64,000 nucleotides of DNA from Balamuthia mandrillaris (Eukaryota > Discosea > Longamoebia > Balamuthiidae), in assembly GCA_031835245.1 (NCBI GenBank), contig JAVKOQ010000036.1:191001-255000 (forward strand). The letters run 5' to 3'. Position 1 is the first letter of the stretch. Every line of letters begins with the position of its first letter. The notes under the pieces were generated by a model. It saw nothing but the letters and a program-made list of their open reading frames with translations. It was not told where the DNA came from and made no database searches. Of the stretch, positions 21,278 through 34,676 are shown piece by piece. The position numbers and the translations under genes are program-made.

Positions 21278-22376
21278 GAGAGGTCTTGTCTTCTTGTTTT
21301 CATTTTGGTGCATTTACGTTTGCCATCGACATAAAATATTCAAAGAAGGCAACAAAGTCCCTTCGAAGAGAAACACGCAGAAACTGAATCTAACGGCTCT
21401 CAACTCTCCGATGAGACAGTGCGCAGGGCTCCTTTGGTTCTCTAGCCTGGTGGAGAAATAGACTTGATGGCAAGGACGATGGTTGGAAAGGAGAGAGGAG
21501 AGAGGAGAGAGCAGAGAGCAGAGAGCAGAGAGCAGAGAGCAGAGAGCAGAGAGCAGAGAGCAGAGAGCAGAGAGCAGAGAGCAGAGAGGAGAGAGGAGAG
21601 GGGAGAGGGGAGAGAGGAGAGGAGAGAGGAGGGGGGAGAGAGGAGAGAGGAGAGAGGAGAAAGCAGAGAGCAGAGAGGAGAGAAGAGAGCAATGGCAGGG
21701 AGCAAAAAAAATAACAGGTTGCAGGTGGAACATCCTGAAGCAAAAGATCTGACATTGACTGTCATCCTCCGTCGTTTCGGGCGGCGATAGATCCCCAAAA
21801 CAAAAAAAAACAAAAAATGCTTTTGGCGGGATGACATTTTCCACCAGGAGATTGGAGAGAGGAGAGAGAGGGGAGAAAAGAGTGACAGAGGGAGACAATG
21901 GAGATAGGAGAGGGCGCAGCACGCATCAGGCATGGAGATATATTCGTGACGTGACGTTGGGCGACGTTGACAAGTAAGCCGGGGCCGGTTGTACCTTCTT
22001 TTTTTGGGCATTCAACATTTTCCTCTGCCCTGTCATCCGTTTCACTTTTTCGTTTTATTTTTTTCATTCTTTCGTTTTTTTTCTCTCTCTCTCTCTTTTG
22101 GAGCTCCACACAACACACGCAAACCTACCTGAACGAAAAAAATTTAAAAAAAAAAACGTAGCGACGACCAAAAAGCACCGGACGGAGGAAGAAGAAAGAT
22201 CAAAAAAAAACAACACTTTTGGCGGAACCAACAAGAGAAAAAAAAGAACCTCACTATTTAACCACAGTCACTCTCTCCAGTTTCTTTTCAATTTTTTTTT
22301 TGTTTCCCGTTTTGTTTTAATACTTCATTCATTTAGTCATTCATTCATTTCCCTTTTTTTTTATTTATTTATTACC
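21278..22376. other. Intergenic region before the F-box gene, with GA-rich satellite
   Basis: About 1.1 kb without a supportable gene. A purine satellite of AGAGAGC/AGAGAGG units occupies 21488-21690 and gives Arg/Glu/Ser or Leu/Ser pseudo-ORFs in all frames. CGTGACGTGACG near 21947 resembles the upstream motif of other genes. T- and A-rich runs precede the F-box gene start. Confidence 0.5.
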
Positions 22377-23178
22377 ATGAACTCAACCCCACAATCTTCT
22401 TCTTTCTATCATCCGTTGTTTCCTCTGCTCCAACACAACACCACCACCACCAGAAGCAACAGCAACAGGCTCAACGCGCTGCACCACCGACGGAAGCGAC
22501 AGCAACAACAGCACCAGCAGCAAGCGATTGCCACTGGTACCGCTTGCTCGTTCTACTGCCACCGCCGCCGCAACACCCAGAGCCTCTACCGTTCCCTGGC
22601 CGCAGCTACCTCCTCGCGCCAGCTCCAACGCTCCACCTCTTTCCCCGCCTCGCCCGACCTGCTGCAAATGGTGAACTTGGCCCATGCCCTCCCTCCCCGT
22701 GCCGGCAAGCCCAGCTCCGCCACGACCGCCACGAATTCGTGTTTGGAGATGGACGCGTCTGCTGCTGTCTGGAGCATGTCGGAGCTGATGGACAAGCTCG
22801 ACCAGGTGGAGAAGAGGACGCTTGATGCAGCGGACGCAACCAATGAGGATGAGGGTGAATGGGAAGTGGGCGTGGAGGATCTGCCCAGCGAAGTCTTTGT
22901 GCTGATCTTCAGTTACTTGGAGGGGGAGGACCTCTTCGCTGCGTCTCGCACCTGCTTCTACTGGTATTCAGTGGCCCAAGGTACTTTCGGGTCCTTTGAG
23001 TGTTTTTTATTCTTTACTGTTTGCTTTCATTCTTTTAACTCCACATTCGGCCCAAAAAAAAATAGAACGTCTCTTGTGGAAACAGTTGTTGTTGCAGCAA
23101 GTCCCGATGCAGAAGCGCGCCACGGTCGAACCTAAGTTAAAGCAGAGCGTAGACTACTTAGAAGCCAGTGGTACCTCT

Positions 23179-23226
<48 letters not shown>

Positions 23227-24616
23227 CTCTCCCTTCGTTTGTTGTTTCTCTCAACTTCGAGGCTAAAAGAACCTTTTTGGTAAAGGATCGAACAACCAGT
23301 CAGGATGGAAGTGGCTTTGGCAGAATAATAAACGGTTGAAGGGAAGATGGAACAAAGGGAACTTCCAACGGGGATGCTTTACTGAGGGACACGATCAGGC
23401 CATTTTTTGTCTGAGCTTCGACAGAAAGTAAGTTCTCTCTCGCCTCCTCTTCTTCTCCGCTGAAGTCTAATATTTTATCGATAATTAGCTATCTTCTCAC
23501 TGGAAGTTCGGATCACACTGCCAAAGTATGGTCAACCACCGACCACTCCCTCCTTCACACGCTCAAAGGTCATTCTTATGCTGTTTGGTAGGTTCCTTTG
23601 TTCTTGTCCTTCGTTTCGTTTCTTAACTCACTTTAAAAATAAATGTAAAGGAGCGTCAAAGTAATACAAGATAGAGGAAGGCTGGTCACAGCATCTTATG
23701 ACTCAACCATCAAGTTATGGAATGCTGCCAGTGGTGAGTGCGAGTCCACTTTGCAAGGTCACACAAGTGCCATCTGGGCCACGGACTACCATGACACTCT
23801 TCTTGCCAGCGGTTCCACTGATGCTACCATTCGACGTAAGTTCTCTTTTTCCTTATTTTTTTCGCTTCAGCTCTTTGGGCTGGAGCTTATCATTGCTCAT
23901 TCGCTCATTCATTTACGTACTTGCAAAGTTTGGGATTTGGAGAAGCAGGTGCCGTTGCGTGTGTGGGAAGGTGAGCAAGACACAGTGTGGAGCTGTCAAC
24001 TGTTGGACGGTAATACGCTGGTCACTGGCGGATCCGATACTAGGATTTGGGACTTGCGTAAACCTTTTGCTCCCTCTGAGGTTAAACCTGTGGCTGTTCT
24101 TGATGGACACACAGATGGCGTTCGATGCTTACAAGCAGATGACTTCACTGTGGTATGTACCCTTATTAATCATCACTATTGCGCCACTAAAACTTCTTCA
24201 TCTGTTTTCTTTTTGTTATCATAGGTAAGTGGTTCATATGATGCTACAGCCAAGATTTGGGATAGAAGAACAGGAAAGAGCGTCCACAAGTTGGAGGAAC
24301 ACGAGGACAGCATCACCACCCTTCAATTCGATGACTTTGGCAGACTGGTGACTTCTTCCTTTGATGGAACGTTCAAAGTATGGGACCTGCAGACCGGAAA
24401 GTCGATCATTTCTTGGGATGGCTTTGAGGATGAGAAGGAGAACTATTTGCACAAGTCCTATGCGTTGCAGTTTGAAGATTCGCGAATGGTTTGTTCTCAT
24501 TCTTTTGGTTTTTGTTTTTGTGATTTAGTTTTCGATGGTTTTAACTCCTTTTTTTTTTTTTTGTTACACAGTATGTTGCAACAGAAGGAAAAGCGCCTGT
24601 AATTTATGTGTTCTGA
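22377..24616 (+). CDS. F-box/WD40 protein, likely SCF substrate receptor
   Basis: Model: join(22377..22980,23066..23170,23286..23427,23489..23587,23651..23835,23929..24152,24225..24488,24572..24616), 555 residues, eight exons in phase. A Ser/Thr/Gln-rich N-terminus precedes an F-box (about residues 163-200: VEDLPSEVFVLIFSYLEGED, RTCFYWYSVAQ). Seven WD blades follow, with GH...W/D spacing: LLTGSSDHTAKVW, LVTASYDSTIKLW, LASGSTDATIRLW, LVTGGSDTRIW, VSGSYDATAKIW, LVTSSFDGTFKVW and a last short blade. The arrangement is that of Cdc4/Fbw7/Met30: the F-box binds Skp1 and the propeller binds phosphorylated substrates for ubiquitination. Which paralogue it is cannot be told here. Confidence 0.92.
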
Positions 24617-25341
24617 ACAGAAGTAGAAAAAGCAACTGTAGAGAGAGAGAGAGAGAGAGAGAGAAAATCTAGTTTTATGTTTCTGTTTAGCACAGCAGTT
24701 TTGTTTTTTGTTTGTTTTTATCACCGCAACTTTTTTTTTTATTTTGAACAAATGCTTCAGCGTAGCTCATATTCATTCATTCTCCTGTTCTTCTTTTTTG
24801 ATGTTCACCCGCATCCTTCTGGACAGTTTCGGACCATCTCCAAAGTATTCAACAGCTGATATCCCCCTCCAAAAACAACGAGCACTCGACCAGAAACTTC
24901 CAACAGCCGCGAAACGGAGCCGTCCTAGTCTGCCGGAACAGGGTGCACAATAATAGCCACGGTGCAGTCGTGGTTTCTGCTTTTTGCCCGTGTCTTGCGT
25001 TGTGGTAGAGGGTAGGAGTAGCTCTGGTGCTAGAGAGTGTTTTAAAAAAAAAAACAATAGACGGGAAGCTTCAAACTAGTATCAGAAGGCTGGGCAAAAA
25101 AAAAAAGCAAAGAACAAGAACAATGAGGTCATTTTATAGCGTTTATTGTCACCGGCGTTATGTTACATGACAAAGAAAAAAAGCACGAAAGAGCATTGGA
25201 AAAAAAGACTTGCAGCAAAAACAAAAACCTAAATGGAAGGGAAAAGCATGCGAAGGAATGGATCATAAAACTGCTTGATAAAAACTCTTACGCGCTCTCG
25301 TGAAACGATCGGAAGTTTCGTTTACACGTTTTGTTTCAGCC
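24617..25341. other. Intergenic region between convergent F-box and Frizzled-like genes
   Basis: About 725 bases. A (GA)n run lies at 24641-24663, with T- and A-rich tracts. An open stretch around 24830-24953 (+; ends RPSLPEQGAQ) and an opposite one (24773-25057) look slightly coding, but neither has a start context, partner exon or known domain. Likely 3' untranslated sequence. Confidence 0.4.
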
Positions 25342-27571
25342 TTAGGAACTGTCAGAAGAGGAAGAGCCTTCGTTGTCAGAGTCGGAAGCAACGGCCTCCT
25401 CCATCTCTTCCTCCTCAGAGATCTCAATCTTGGAACCGGTGCCGGTGGCGTAGGTCTGAGTCCTGTTCTTGAAGAACGACTCTCCTTCCTTGACGTTTAT
25501 TGCCCGGTCTTGCCACCAACGCAAGTTGGCAGGACTCAAGCCGAAGATAAGGAAGATTGTAAAACCTATTTGTTGTTGTTAGTTAATGAGAGAGAGGGAG
25601 CAAGGGAAGAGAAACAAAGAAACATACCACAAAAGCCGATGCTAGTGAAGGCTACGAGATGGAGACCGTAGGCTGGTCCTCCTGTTAAGTCGCAACTGTT
25701 GGGGTCAGGAGACATGAGCAGGCAAATCGTCCATTCCATAATGTCGTCGGTGTACTTCTCCGAGTTGGCAATGGCGTCGTAGACAGTTACCAGAGGGAAG
25801 AAATAGGTCAAGAAGATGGCAATAATGAAAGCCAACAACCGCCATTGGTTCACAAGGCCTGACCATCCCGAAGTCTTTGTGTGGTCGAGGGATAGGATTA
25901 GCTTTCGAATGGAGGAGAGGACAACAACGACAATGAAGAAGAGAGGGGAAAAGAACAAAACATACTCTCATGATCCAGATAATAACAAAGATCAACAAAA
26001 CAACGCCGGCAAAGAAGAACAGAGTAATGGGGAACCAGAAGAGGCCAAAAGAGTACCACAACGTCGGGGCTTGGAAGCCAGCATCGCGCTCATCGGCCTT
26101 TAAATGACGAGAACATGTGGTCAGCAATAGGAGCTACAGAGTAAAGCGTTCTTCACATGACAACTAACCTGATAGAGACAGATAGCAAGACCAAAGACGC
26201 AACCGACTTTCTCAACGGCGAGAGAAATGATGGCGATGATAATGGGGAATATCCAGGTGAAGATGTGCATGATCTTGAAGCGGTACTTGTCCGTCGTTTT
26301 CTTGAAGATAAGAGTGATGGCCATGTTCAAACATACGTTGAACCACCAAATGGTACAGTAGAGACCAATCCAGATGAAACCCAATCCTGGTAATCACAAT
26401 CATCAGAAAGATAGAACAAGAGACAAGAAGAAAAAGAAGAGAAGAGAAGCAAAGGAAAAGAATGCTAGAACTAAGGAACAAAAGGAGAGAAGAACGCACC
26501 GAAAACAACACCGGCGGGTTCGTATTCGTTTACGGTGATATCGTCCTTGCAACGCATATCCTGCCATCCATACAAGAAGCCCCACATAATATTCAAAGCC
26601 ATCAAACAGAAAGAAACAGCGACCCAAATGACCTGTATTAACCAAGAAAAGCAAATAAAGATTAAGTTCTCTTTGTTTGAAAATATAAAGAAAAGGAAAA
26701 GAATGCGTACCAAAGTATCCTTCTCTTCTTTCCAACGAAGAATGTGAGTGATGATAATGAACAAAGCGCCAAAGAAGGAGAAGAAAGAGCCGATGCCGAG
26801 GAGAAGATCGATGGCGTCCTGTTCCTCATCGGAGAAGTAAGGGGTGGGACATTTGGGGGCACAGTTGCCGCCGTCACCGGAAACCAGCTCTCCTGGGCAT
26901 TCCTTGATAGGATACGTTCCTATAATTTTAAGAATGTGAGAAGGATATAGAGAAACGAGGAGAGGGAGAGAGACGAGGGAAAAGAGAAGAGAAGAGAAAA
27001 GAGAGAGAGAAAGAGAGAGAAGAGACAAACCTTGATAGTCCAAAGTGTTACAGTTATCCTCCATAAACATATCACAAGGGGGGAGCCCCTGAAGTTCCAC
27101 TCCGAAGCTCTGGAAGACGGGGCCGCAGGTTTGCAAGAAGAGCTCGCAGGTATCTCTGCAGACCACGGAGAAGTCTGCGCAGTTGCCGTAGAACGCTCCG
27201 CAAAGGAACTCCACTCCGACTTTCTGACACTCTGCTGGTGCCGCCGTCAAACCGTTAAAGAATCCACTTTTTTATATAAAAAATAAATAAATAAAAGGAT
27301 TAGAGAACAGAGAAGAAACGAATCAAAGCTTGTTTAAAAAAAATAAAACGTACTAGGCTTGTGCGTAAGTGGATTCGGGGGTGGCGCCCTGAGCCTCGGC
27401 CGTCAGGAACACCTGGGGGAAGCTGATCATGCCGTCGCCGAGGCACTGAGGCGGCGCAATGGTGCTGTTGTAACAGGTCGGGAGTTGTGCGTTGCTGCCG
27501 TGGAGGCAGAACAACATCACCAAAACAGAGACGACGAAGAAGAGCGACGAAGAAGAAGGCTGTCGGGACAT
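25342..27571 (-). CDS. Frizzled/Smoothened-like seven-transmembrane receptor
   Basis: Model: complement(join(25342..25565,25628..25901,25966..26097,26169..26386,26500..26632,26711..26919,27031..27266,27354..27571)), 547 residues, eight exons in phase. Order: signal peptide (SSLFFVVSVLVMLFCLHGSNA); a Cys-rich extracellular domain with Frizzled-CRD spacing (AECQKVGVEFLCGAFYGNC, CRDTCELFLQTC, LPPCDMFMEDNCN); then seven hydrophobic segments (for example IDLLLGIGSFFSFFGALFII, VSFCLMALNIMWGFLYG, YCTIWWFNVCLNMAITLIF); and an acidic, Ser-rich tail. The family occurs in amoebozoans and animals. No canonical Wnt-pathway KTxxxW motif follows the last TM (NLRWWQDRAI is there), so downstream coupling is unknown. 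Confidence 0.9.
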
Positions 27572-28358
27572 ATTTGTTTTTTTCTGTGGTGTCACTTGTG
27601 CTCTTTGGTGTTATTTTTTTTAAAAAAAAAAACAGTTGCAGCAGTAGCTCCCTTCTAAGATGATGAAAAAAATAAATCAAACAGCTCTCGTTGTTGGCCT
27701 CTTTTGTTGGTTATTTTTTCTGTTTGAAAGAGAGAGTCCGACTATTTTTTTTTTAAACAAAAGTATAACCAAGAGAGAGAGAGAAAGAGAGAGAAAGAAA
27801 GGAGAGCGGAAAAGAGGCGGTTAGTTACTCTGGGTTACCGCTTTGCAGAGCGCGAACTGTTTAAAGAAAAAAAAGGAAACAGCAAAAGAAGAGGCAAAAA
27901 AATATAATAAAGAAAATAAAGCTGATTGTTTTTGTTTTTTTTTTATCGTTTCCGTTACAGTAATCTCGGCTACGTCATTCCTATCATGGGCCCCCTTTTA
28001 TTGCGCAATTCATTCCAATCCCTTCATTCATTTGGGCAAAGAATGCGCCATTAAAAGGATTTGTCGACAGATAAAGCGGTGCGAAAAGGAAATTTTCCTG
28101 GTGTAACGATCATCGATAATTATTGTTGAGGAGATAAAATGTTGACAGGTCGATATCAAAAAGGAAATTTTTTTCGTTTTTATGGTAAAAGTTTGGCGGA
28201 ATATCGTTGATTTTGATATTTTATAAACGAACAGTTGGATTTGTTGGGATTATTTTTGTCATTAGACGATATTGTGTTTTTTGTTAAGGATTTTGTGAGT
28301 GAGAGCATAGATATGATACAGGAACGAAGCGAGAGAGAAAAAAAGCAAGCGACCAAAC
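27572..28358. promoter_or_regulatory. Upstream region of the Frizzled-like gene
   Basis: About 790 bases between the receptor start and the 3' end of the RCC1 gene. It holds a (GA)n stretch (27774-27805) and A/T runs. TTTGTCGACAG near 28057 reads CTGTCGACAA on the receptor strand, the recurring upstream motif. Short open frames show no coding signs. Confidence 0.4.
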
Positions 28359-31300
28359 TCAGTGACGACCGGCTTTTATGAGTACTACAAGAAAGTAACG
28401 CAAGCATTGATGTTTTTCTTTGGGTTAGAAAATCAAACAATAAAAAAAGGAATGTTAGCGACAAATAACGCTTGGGATAAAGTTGAGCAGGACAGGAATG
28501 GATGGTACATACTTGGAGAAACGGCGGTTAAAGCTAAAACCGTTAAACCGCTAGCAGAAGGCCTACCCTCCATTTCTATTCCCAGTTCCATTGTCTTTTT
28601 CTGTTAATGTATTCATTTAGTTTTGTTGTTCAAACGACAAACATAGTAGTGCAGAGAGAGAGAGAGCGAGAGATAAGAGAGAATGTAGGGGAGAGAAACG
28701 AAAAAAGAGGGAAAGCGATAAGAGGAGAGAGAGAGAGAGAGAGAAGACAATATTAATACGAACACTTTTGATGGTGATTTCTTGTGGAGTGGCTTGTACA
28801 GAACAACCAGCAGGTAATGTCATCTATCAGATAGAACGGGAGGGAGGAGCGTGAGTAGTGATAACCATGTTTGAAAACAAGGTTGTCCTTACCAAGGGAC
28901 TGGATACCCGAATGTTGACGCTCTTCTTTGAGTTGTTGGTAACGGTCAGAATGTTTGCTCCTGGTCCACTAAACTGGAATAGCGTTGCGTCCAGTTCTAC
29001 CTTTGGTCCTCTGTAACTCTCTTTTTCTCTTGGTTAAACCTGGCAAGAAGGAAGGAAAAAAAAACAAGAAGAAAGCAAGGTAGAGAGAGAGAGCACATAC
29101 TTTCAGAGGTGAGAGTAGAGATGGCACGGTGCTGAATGCTAACAAAGGCTTCCGGTGAAGCCGCAGCAAAACATGCAGAGACATCTTCTCCAGCAGGGAC
29201 ATCCGGTTGAGTCGATGTTCTGTTTTTGTTTTTGCTATGTTAACTCAAAGCCAACAAGAGGAACAAAGGAACAGAAGAAGGCAAAGAAGATCAGTACGCC
29301 AGAAGCATTTTAAGAACAGCAGAGTAATGCACGTCTTCGGTTAAAGCAAAGTGAGTGATGCCGCATGATATCTTGCTAATGTATGAGTTCTTCACGTCGT
29401 TTAACTTCCTAAAGAATGGGGAATGAGTTGTCATGCCTTCCCCACAAAGCTTGCCCGCCAACCAAACTATTCCTCCTATTGTTAGACGGAGGTCAGTCAG
29501 TCCTGAAGACGAAGAAAAAGAAAGCGAGGAAGGTGGGGAGGCAGGTAGGAAGAAGGAATGTACCTGTTGAGATGACGGCAGTATTGTCCTGCCCGCATTC
29601 CACGTAAACGAGCTTCCACGCCTTGTTGCCTTCTAAGCTGATCTTAGTAGGCCCTTTGGTTGGCTTTCTGCCTTGTCCCAGTTGACAGAAGTCGTTTCCT
29701 CCCCAAGTGTATAACTCTCCTTTTTTGTTGAAACAACAAAGCATCATGAGAAACAGAACACGAACGAAAGAACAAAAGCAATAAGGAAAGGTAACCTTTA
29801 GTAGTAATGGCCGCAGTATGTTTGTCTCCGCAGGAGACCATGGAAACGTTGTTAAGAGCAGGCACAAAGGTAGGCTCGGCGACGACCGAGCTAGACGTCT
29901 TTATTCCCAGCTGCCTCCATTTGTTATAACCCCAACAAAAGAGATTGCCGTCGCCTATCATTGAATTCTTGTTAGGCGAACAGAAGAAGAAGGAGAAGAA
30001 GAAGCAGAAGAACAAGAACAAGAAGAAGAACAAGAAGAACAAGAAGCAAGAAGAAGTGGAACTAAGAAGAACAAGAACAATAGGGAAGATGAAGAGAAGA
30101 GCCTTACGAGAAACAGCGGCAGTATGATGAGCGCCACAGCTGATCTGACATATCTGGCTTTGAGAGGGAAATACGATGAGCCTGGGTCTTAGGCTTTGGT
30201 CGGCTTTCGGAGTATACCCCAGCTGCCCTTCATCGTTGCATCCCCACGTGTACACTCCCAGTGCTGTTTGTTGTTTGCGTTGTAGAAAGGGATGGTTACC
30301 AACGAAAGCAGAAAGAAGTGAAGAAGAAGGTTGAAGTACATGTAAGACAAGCTGTGTGTGCGGTTCCACAGCTCGCTTGAATGGGCACGCCCTCTATGCC
30401 AGTAACCCAGCTAGGCCCCCTCTTCAACAGGGTGGGATTGCCCAGTCCCAATTGGCCGCTCACCTGAAACTTGCCGCTCATGTTCAGCTTCGCTCTCTTG
30501 CCGAGGAGAGAGCAGTTGATGTTGAAGCCCCAGCTGACCACTTTGCCGTCGGTGGTGATGGCGCAGGAGTGGAGAGGGCCCGAGTCGACGTGGCGAATGC
30601 TGAGCTCTTGCGCAGTGAGCTCGGCGTCGCCGGGAGCGCTGGTGTTCAGGCCTTTGACCACCGGGTCCAGCTCCTTGGGACCCACTATCACTAACCTCTT
30701 TCCTCCTTCGTTTGTTTCAAAGAGGAGAGAACGTGAGAAAGATAAGGGAGGAGAAAGAAAGAGCGAGAGAGAGAAAGAGAGCGCAAGCAAAAACAAAGAA
30801 CGAGAGAAGAAGAGAAGCAAACCTTTAACACCGACAATTATGTTGTGACCACAAGAGATATGCGTCCAATCCTTGCCCTTGAACGTCTTCACGCTCCGCA
30901 TCTGATCCAAGGCATGGATGTTGGTGTGCCAAGTGGCCTCTCTCACGTATTCCGCCAGGCCGGCGTGGGTAATGTCGTCCTGCGCCAGGTAGGCAAGGTG
31001 CTTCTCCACGAGGGCTTGATGGCTCATGCAAAAGATGCCGGCGACGCGAATGGCTTGCGGTCGTTGCGGCTGCTGAAGAGCGGCCAGCGGAGAAGAAAGA
31101 GGAGAGGAAGAGGAAGCAGAAGAGGAGGAAGAAGGGATGACGGAAGTGGTGGAACGACTGATGCGTGCCCATGCGGAGGAAGGCTTGGGAGCCGGGCTGG
31201 GGAGCTGTGCGAGGCTGCTTGACTTGGTGCTGCGAAAGAGCTGTTTCGCCACTATCCTCTGTGCGTTATAAGGCAGACATGAGATAAGTTAGGGGAGAGG

Positions 31301-32329
31301 AAACGAGAGAACACAAGAGAAGAAGCTGAAAAACAAAACCTCAGTTTCGGAGTAACGCGCAGAGGTGGCTCCGGCGACGGTGTCCCTCCTCCGGGCTATC
31401 TTCCTCAACGCCTTGAGCTCCTTGCTCAGGTGCTTGCCTTCGTCATCCCGCTCGCTCTCCGTGTCGCTCTCGCTCTGCGACTTGCTCTCCGAACAGCCGC
31501 CCAGGGCGCTCTCCTCTGACTCCTGCTGTTCCATCACTCCAACCGAGGAGAAGCTGGCCTTCGAGGGGGCAGCAGACGGAGAAGCGGGCATGGCGTTGTA
31601 CTCTGACTCCGACTCGCCTGCTGTGATCAGGTTCTTTGGAGGCATTATAACGGAGCATCGGCTGTCGGCTCTCATCCTGGAGTACGTTTTCGGCGACTTG
31701 GTCGACACGTTGTTGGTGGAGGAGAAAGAGAAGTCGCTCACCTCCTCGTCCGTCAGCAGGGCTTCTTCCTCTTCCTTATCGTTGTTGGTAATGCTCTCCG
31801 ACATAGAGGACGCGCCCTCAAACACCCAATCCAAGAGTTTGTCCGCCGAAGACAGGTCTTTCGGTTTGTTCTTCAACAGACTCGTCATTGAAGTGGTTTT
31901 CGTTGTGGTGGTGGTGGACGACTGGCTCTTACTTCTCGTGTCTGCCCTGCTCTCCGTTATCGTTTCGGCCTCCTCCTCTTCCTGCTGCTCTTTGATGGGT
32001 GGAGTTCCAGACGAACCGTGTTGTTTGCCCTCGTTCGAGGGAGAAGGAGAAGAAGGAGAGGTTACGAGTTTGACGTAGAGAAGGTCACCATTGTCGAGGA
32101 GGTCGGGGTCGTCGACCTCTCCTCCGCCTTGTTCGGGGGAGAGGCAGAGGTGATAGGAGCGGGTGCCAAGGGAGGGAACGATCTCCTCCACTTTGGTCTG
32201 GAGCTCGGCCCAAGTGTTGGGACAGACGAAGAGCTTCCGCCGCTCGCTCTGCTGTTGCTCGGAGGGCCCGTCGAGAGGTTCCAACCAGACCAGCGTCAGC
32301 CTTCTTCTTCCTCCTCCTCCTCCGCTCAT
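28359..32329 (-). CDS. RCC1-repeat protein with N-terminal beta-grasp-like and C-terminal MSP-like regions
   Basis: Model: complement(join(28359..28417,28513..28600,28764..28823,28893..29020,29101..29219,29298..29475,29564..29719,29796..29954,30108..30263,30340..30702,30823..31258,31340..32329)), 963 residues, phases consistent. The N-terminus (WAELQTKVEEIVPSLG, DDPDLLDNGDLLYVKLV) suggests a ubiquitin- or DCX-like fold. The middle is Ser/Glu-rich. RCC1 blades follow: SLGVYTWGCNDEGQLG, GNLFCWGYNKWRQLG, GELYTWGGNDFCQLG with SCGxxHTAA. The last exons read VELDATLFQFSGPG and ILTVTNNSKKSVNIRVSSP, resembling an MSP domain. The final three exons are the least certain; a stop directly after exon 29298..29475 is the alternative. 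RCC1 propellers act as exchange factors or scaffolds. Confidence 0.78.
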
Positions 32330-32922
32330 CCTTCGTTCTTATATCGTCTCGGCAATACAATATCACTTGTATGAAAGTGAAGAAAAATAACACACACAGA
32401 AACAAAAACAAACTTTGAAAGCCAACACTGGGAAGCGTGCGAAACGGTTGACCTCCACCAACCAAAAGACCCTTTTTCTCTGCTTCTTTTAAACCGTTAT
32501 GGACAAATATATTGTCCCCAGTGGTGGCAGCAGATGTTCTGGTTTGCGTAATGCATTACCCCGCGAGGAGATATAACAGGGCATATAATACGAACCAAAA
32601 GTTCGGCAGAACGGCACCATCTCAGGAAAAAGTTCGCCAACCGGCGAACATCCTGAGCATAAAGTGGAAAAAGTTCTTCACTATGTGATCTTCTGTTAAT
32701 GAATGAATTTACTTTCAACGAATGGCGTTCCTGCAGGTGTTTTATTATAGATTCACCGGTGGCCCTTCTTGCTGTTGAGTTACCCCGCTTAAAACGGACA
32801 TTTTGTTTTGGTTTTCAAAACCAAACACTTTTTTTTTGCTTACTTTCGTCCAGGAAAGGCAACAAAGAAGAGTCGAAAGAAAAAACAAACGCGAGCTGTA
32901 GAGTCAACAAAGCAGAAAGAAA
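32330..32922. promoter_or_regulatory. Divergent intergenic region, RCC1 and ammonium transporter genes
   Basis: About 590 bases. AT-rich at 32330-32400 and 32480-32560. No CGTGTCGTCACG motif or GTCGAC was found here, unlike several other upstream regions. No gene is seen. Confidence 0.35.
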
Positions 32923-34591
32923 ATGAACGATACCTCCTCGGCGTCAGCGAGCCAAGACATGTCCGCCACTCTGGTGGAGGCGGCCGACAATATGTGGCTG
33001 GTCGTCTGCGGCATTCTGATCTTCTTCATGCAGACGGGGTTCGCCATGTTGGAGGTCGGGAGCGTGCGCAACCAGTACTCCCGTAACATCTTGTTCAAGA
33101 ACACGCTGGACGTCTGCGTTGGAGCTGTTGTGTGGTATGCTGTTGGTTTCGGTTCGTTGGTCTTTTTTTTCAAAAAACCATTTTACTTCAACTGCAGTTG
33201 AAGAGTTTTCTGTTCGGTTCTGTTTTTTTTTGCTTAACGTTTGGCTTGTTTATAAAGCATTTGCGTATGGAGACGACCCCGAGAATAAGTTCATCGGCAA
33301 CAAATACTTTTTCCTTTCGGAGTACGAAGAGAGCAACTTTAGTTTTGGGTTTTGGTTCTTCCAGGTTTGTTTCCCTTCAGTTTCCGTTTGTTTTTTTCTC
33401 TTTAGTATGCCGTTTCTTTTCTGTCTTCAAACAACAACCGAAACGTCCTATAATATATAACATGTAACGCTTACTCTTGTGTTAATTGTTTGTTTCCTGT
33501 AAAACACCCAGTTTGCTTTTGCAGCAACAGCGGCAACCATTATCAGCGGGGCCGTGGCCGAAAGGCTTCGTTTTCCCGGTTACTTGGTCATCACGGCCGT
33601 CATGACGGGCTTCGTCTATCCCGTTGTTGCTCACTGTACGTTTTGTGTTGTTTAAGCACAGTTTTGGTTTCATGGATTCGTTGTTGAGCGTTCAACACCA
33701 ACAGGGATATGGTCCGAGGCAGGATGGCTGAACGCCAGCAGACCGGGTGGTAACGGCATTTGGGACACGGGGGTTGCTGACTTTGCTGGCTCTGGTACCG
33801 GCTTCTCTCTAGAGAAGTGAGAGAGAGAGAAGAGAAGAGAAGAGAAGAGAAGAGAAGAGAAGAGAAGAGAAGAGAAGAGAAGAGAAGAGAAGAGAAGAGA
33901 ACGATGAAGAGAACGATGAAGAGAACGATGAAGAGAACGATGAAGAGAACGATGAAGAGAAGAGAACGATGAAGAGAAGAGAAGAGAAGAGAAGAGGGGA
34001 GAGGAGAGGAGAGAACAGTTTCTTACATTTTTTTGAAACCTAAGCGGTCGTACACACGGTCGGTGGAACGGCTGCGTTGATATGCTCCTGGACGGTGGGC
34101 TACAGGGGTCAATACACGCCCAACAAACCTCGTTTCGAGAAGGTCAACGGCAAGTGGAACGTGAACGCGCTGCCCATCTACAACGAAACTCTGGTCATCT
34201 TGGGCGTCTTCATGTTGTGGTTTGGATGGTTTGTATCGCTTTCCTCCACTCGTTTCCTCCTTCTTCCATTTGTCGAGTGAGGAGTTTGACCCTTGTAATG
34301 CTTCTTCTATACAAACAGGTACGGCTTCAACTGTGGCTCCACGTTGGTTATCGTCGGCAAGGTGGAGGTGGTCGGCAGGGTGGCCATCAACACGACCATT
34401 TCCCCGGCCGTTTGCTCCTTGACCACCATTGTTCTCGGCCGTGTGTTGCTGCTGCGACTGCCCGCCGAGGAGCAGCACTTCTCCTTGAGCGACGGAGCGA
34501 ACGGTATCTTGGCGGGCCTCGTGGCCATCACCGCGGGATGTGCCTTTGTGGATCCTTGGGGTGCTCTCATCATTGGATGTATGTTCTTTCT

Positions 34592-34630
<39 letters not shown>

Positions 34631-34641
34631 CTCTCTCTCTG

Positions 34642-34676
<35 letters not shown>

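Noticed and set aside
28362-28607. Plus-strand 81-codon frame (FYEYYKKVTQALMFFFG...)
   Set aside because: It is antisense to the last RCC1 exons, which are phase-consistent. I could not exclude it fully because those exons are the weakest of that model.
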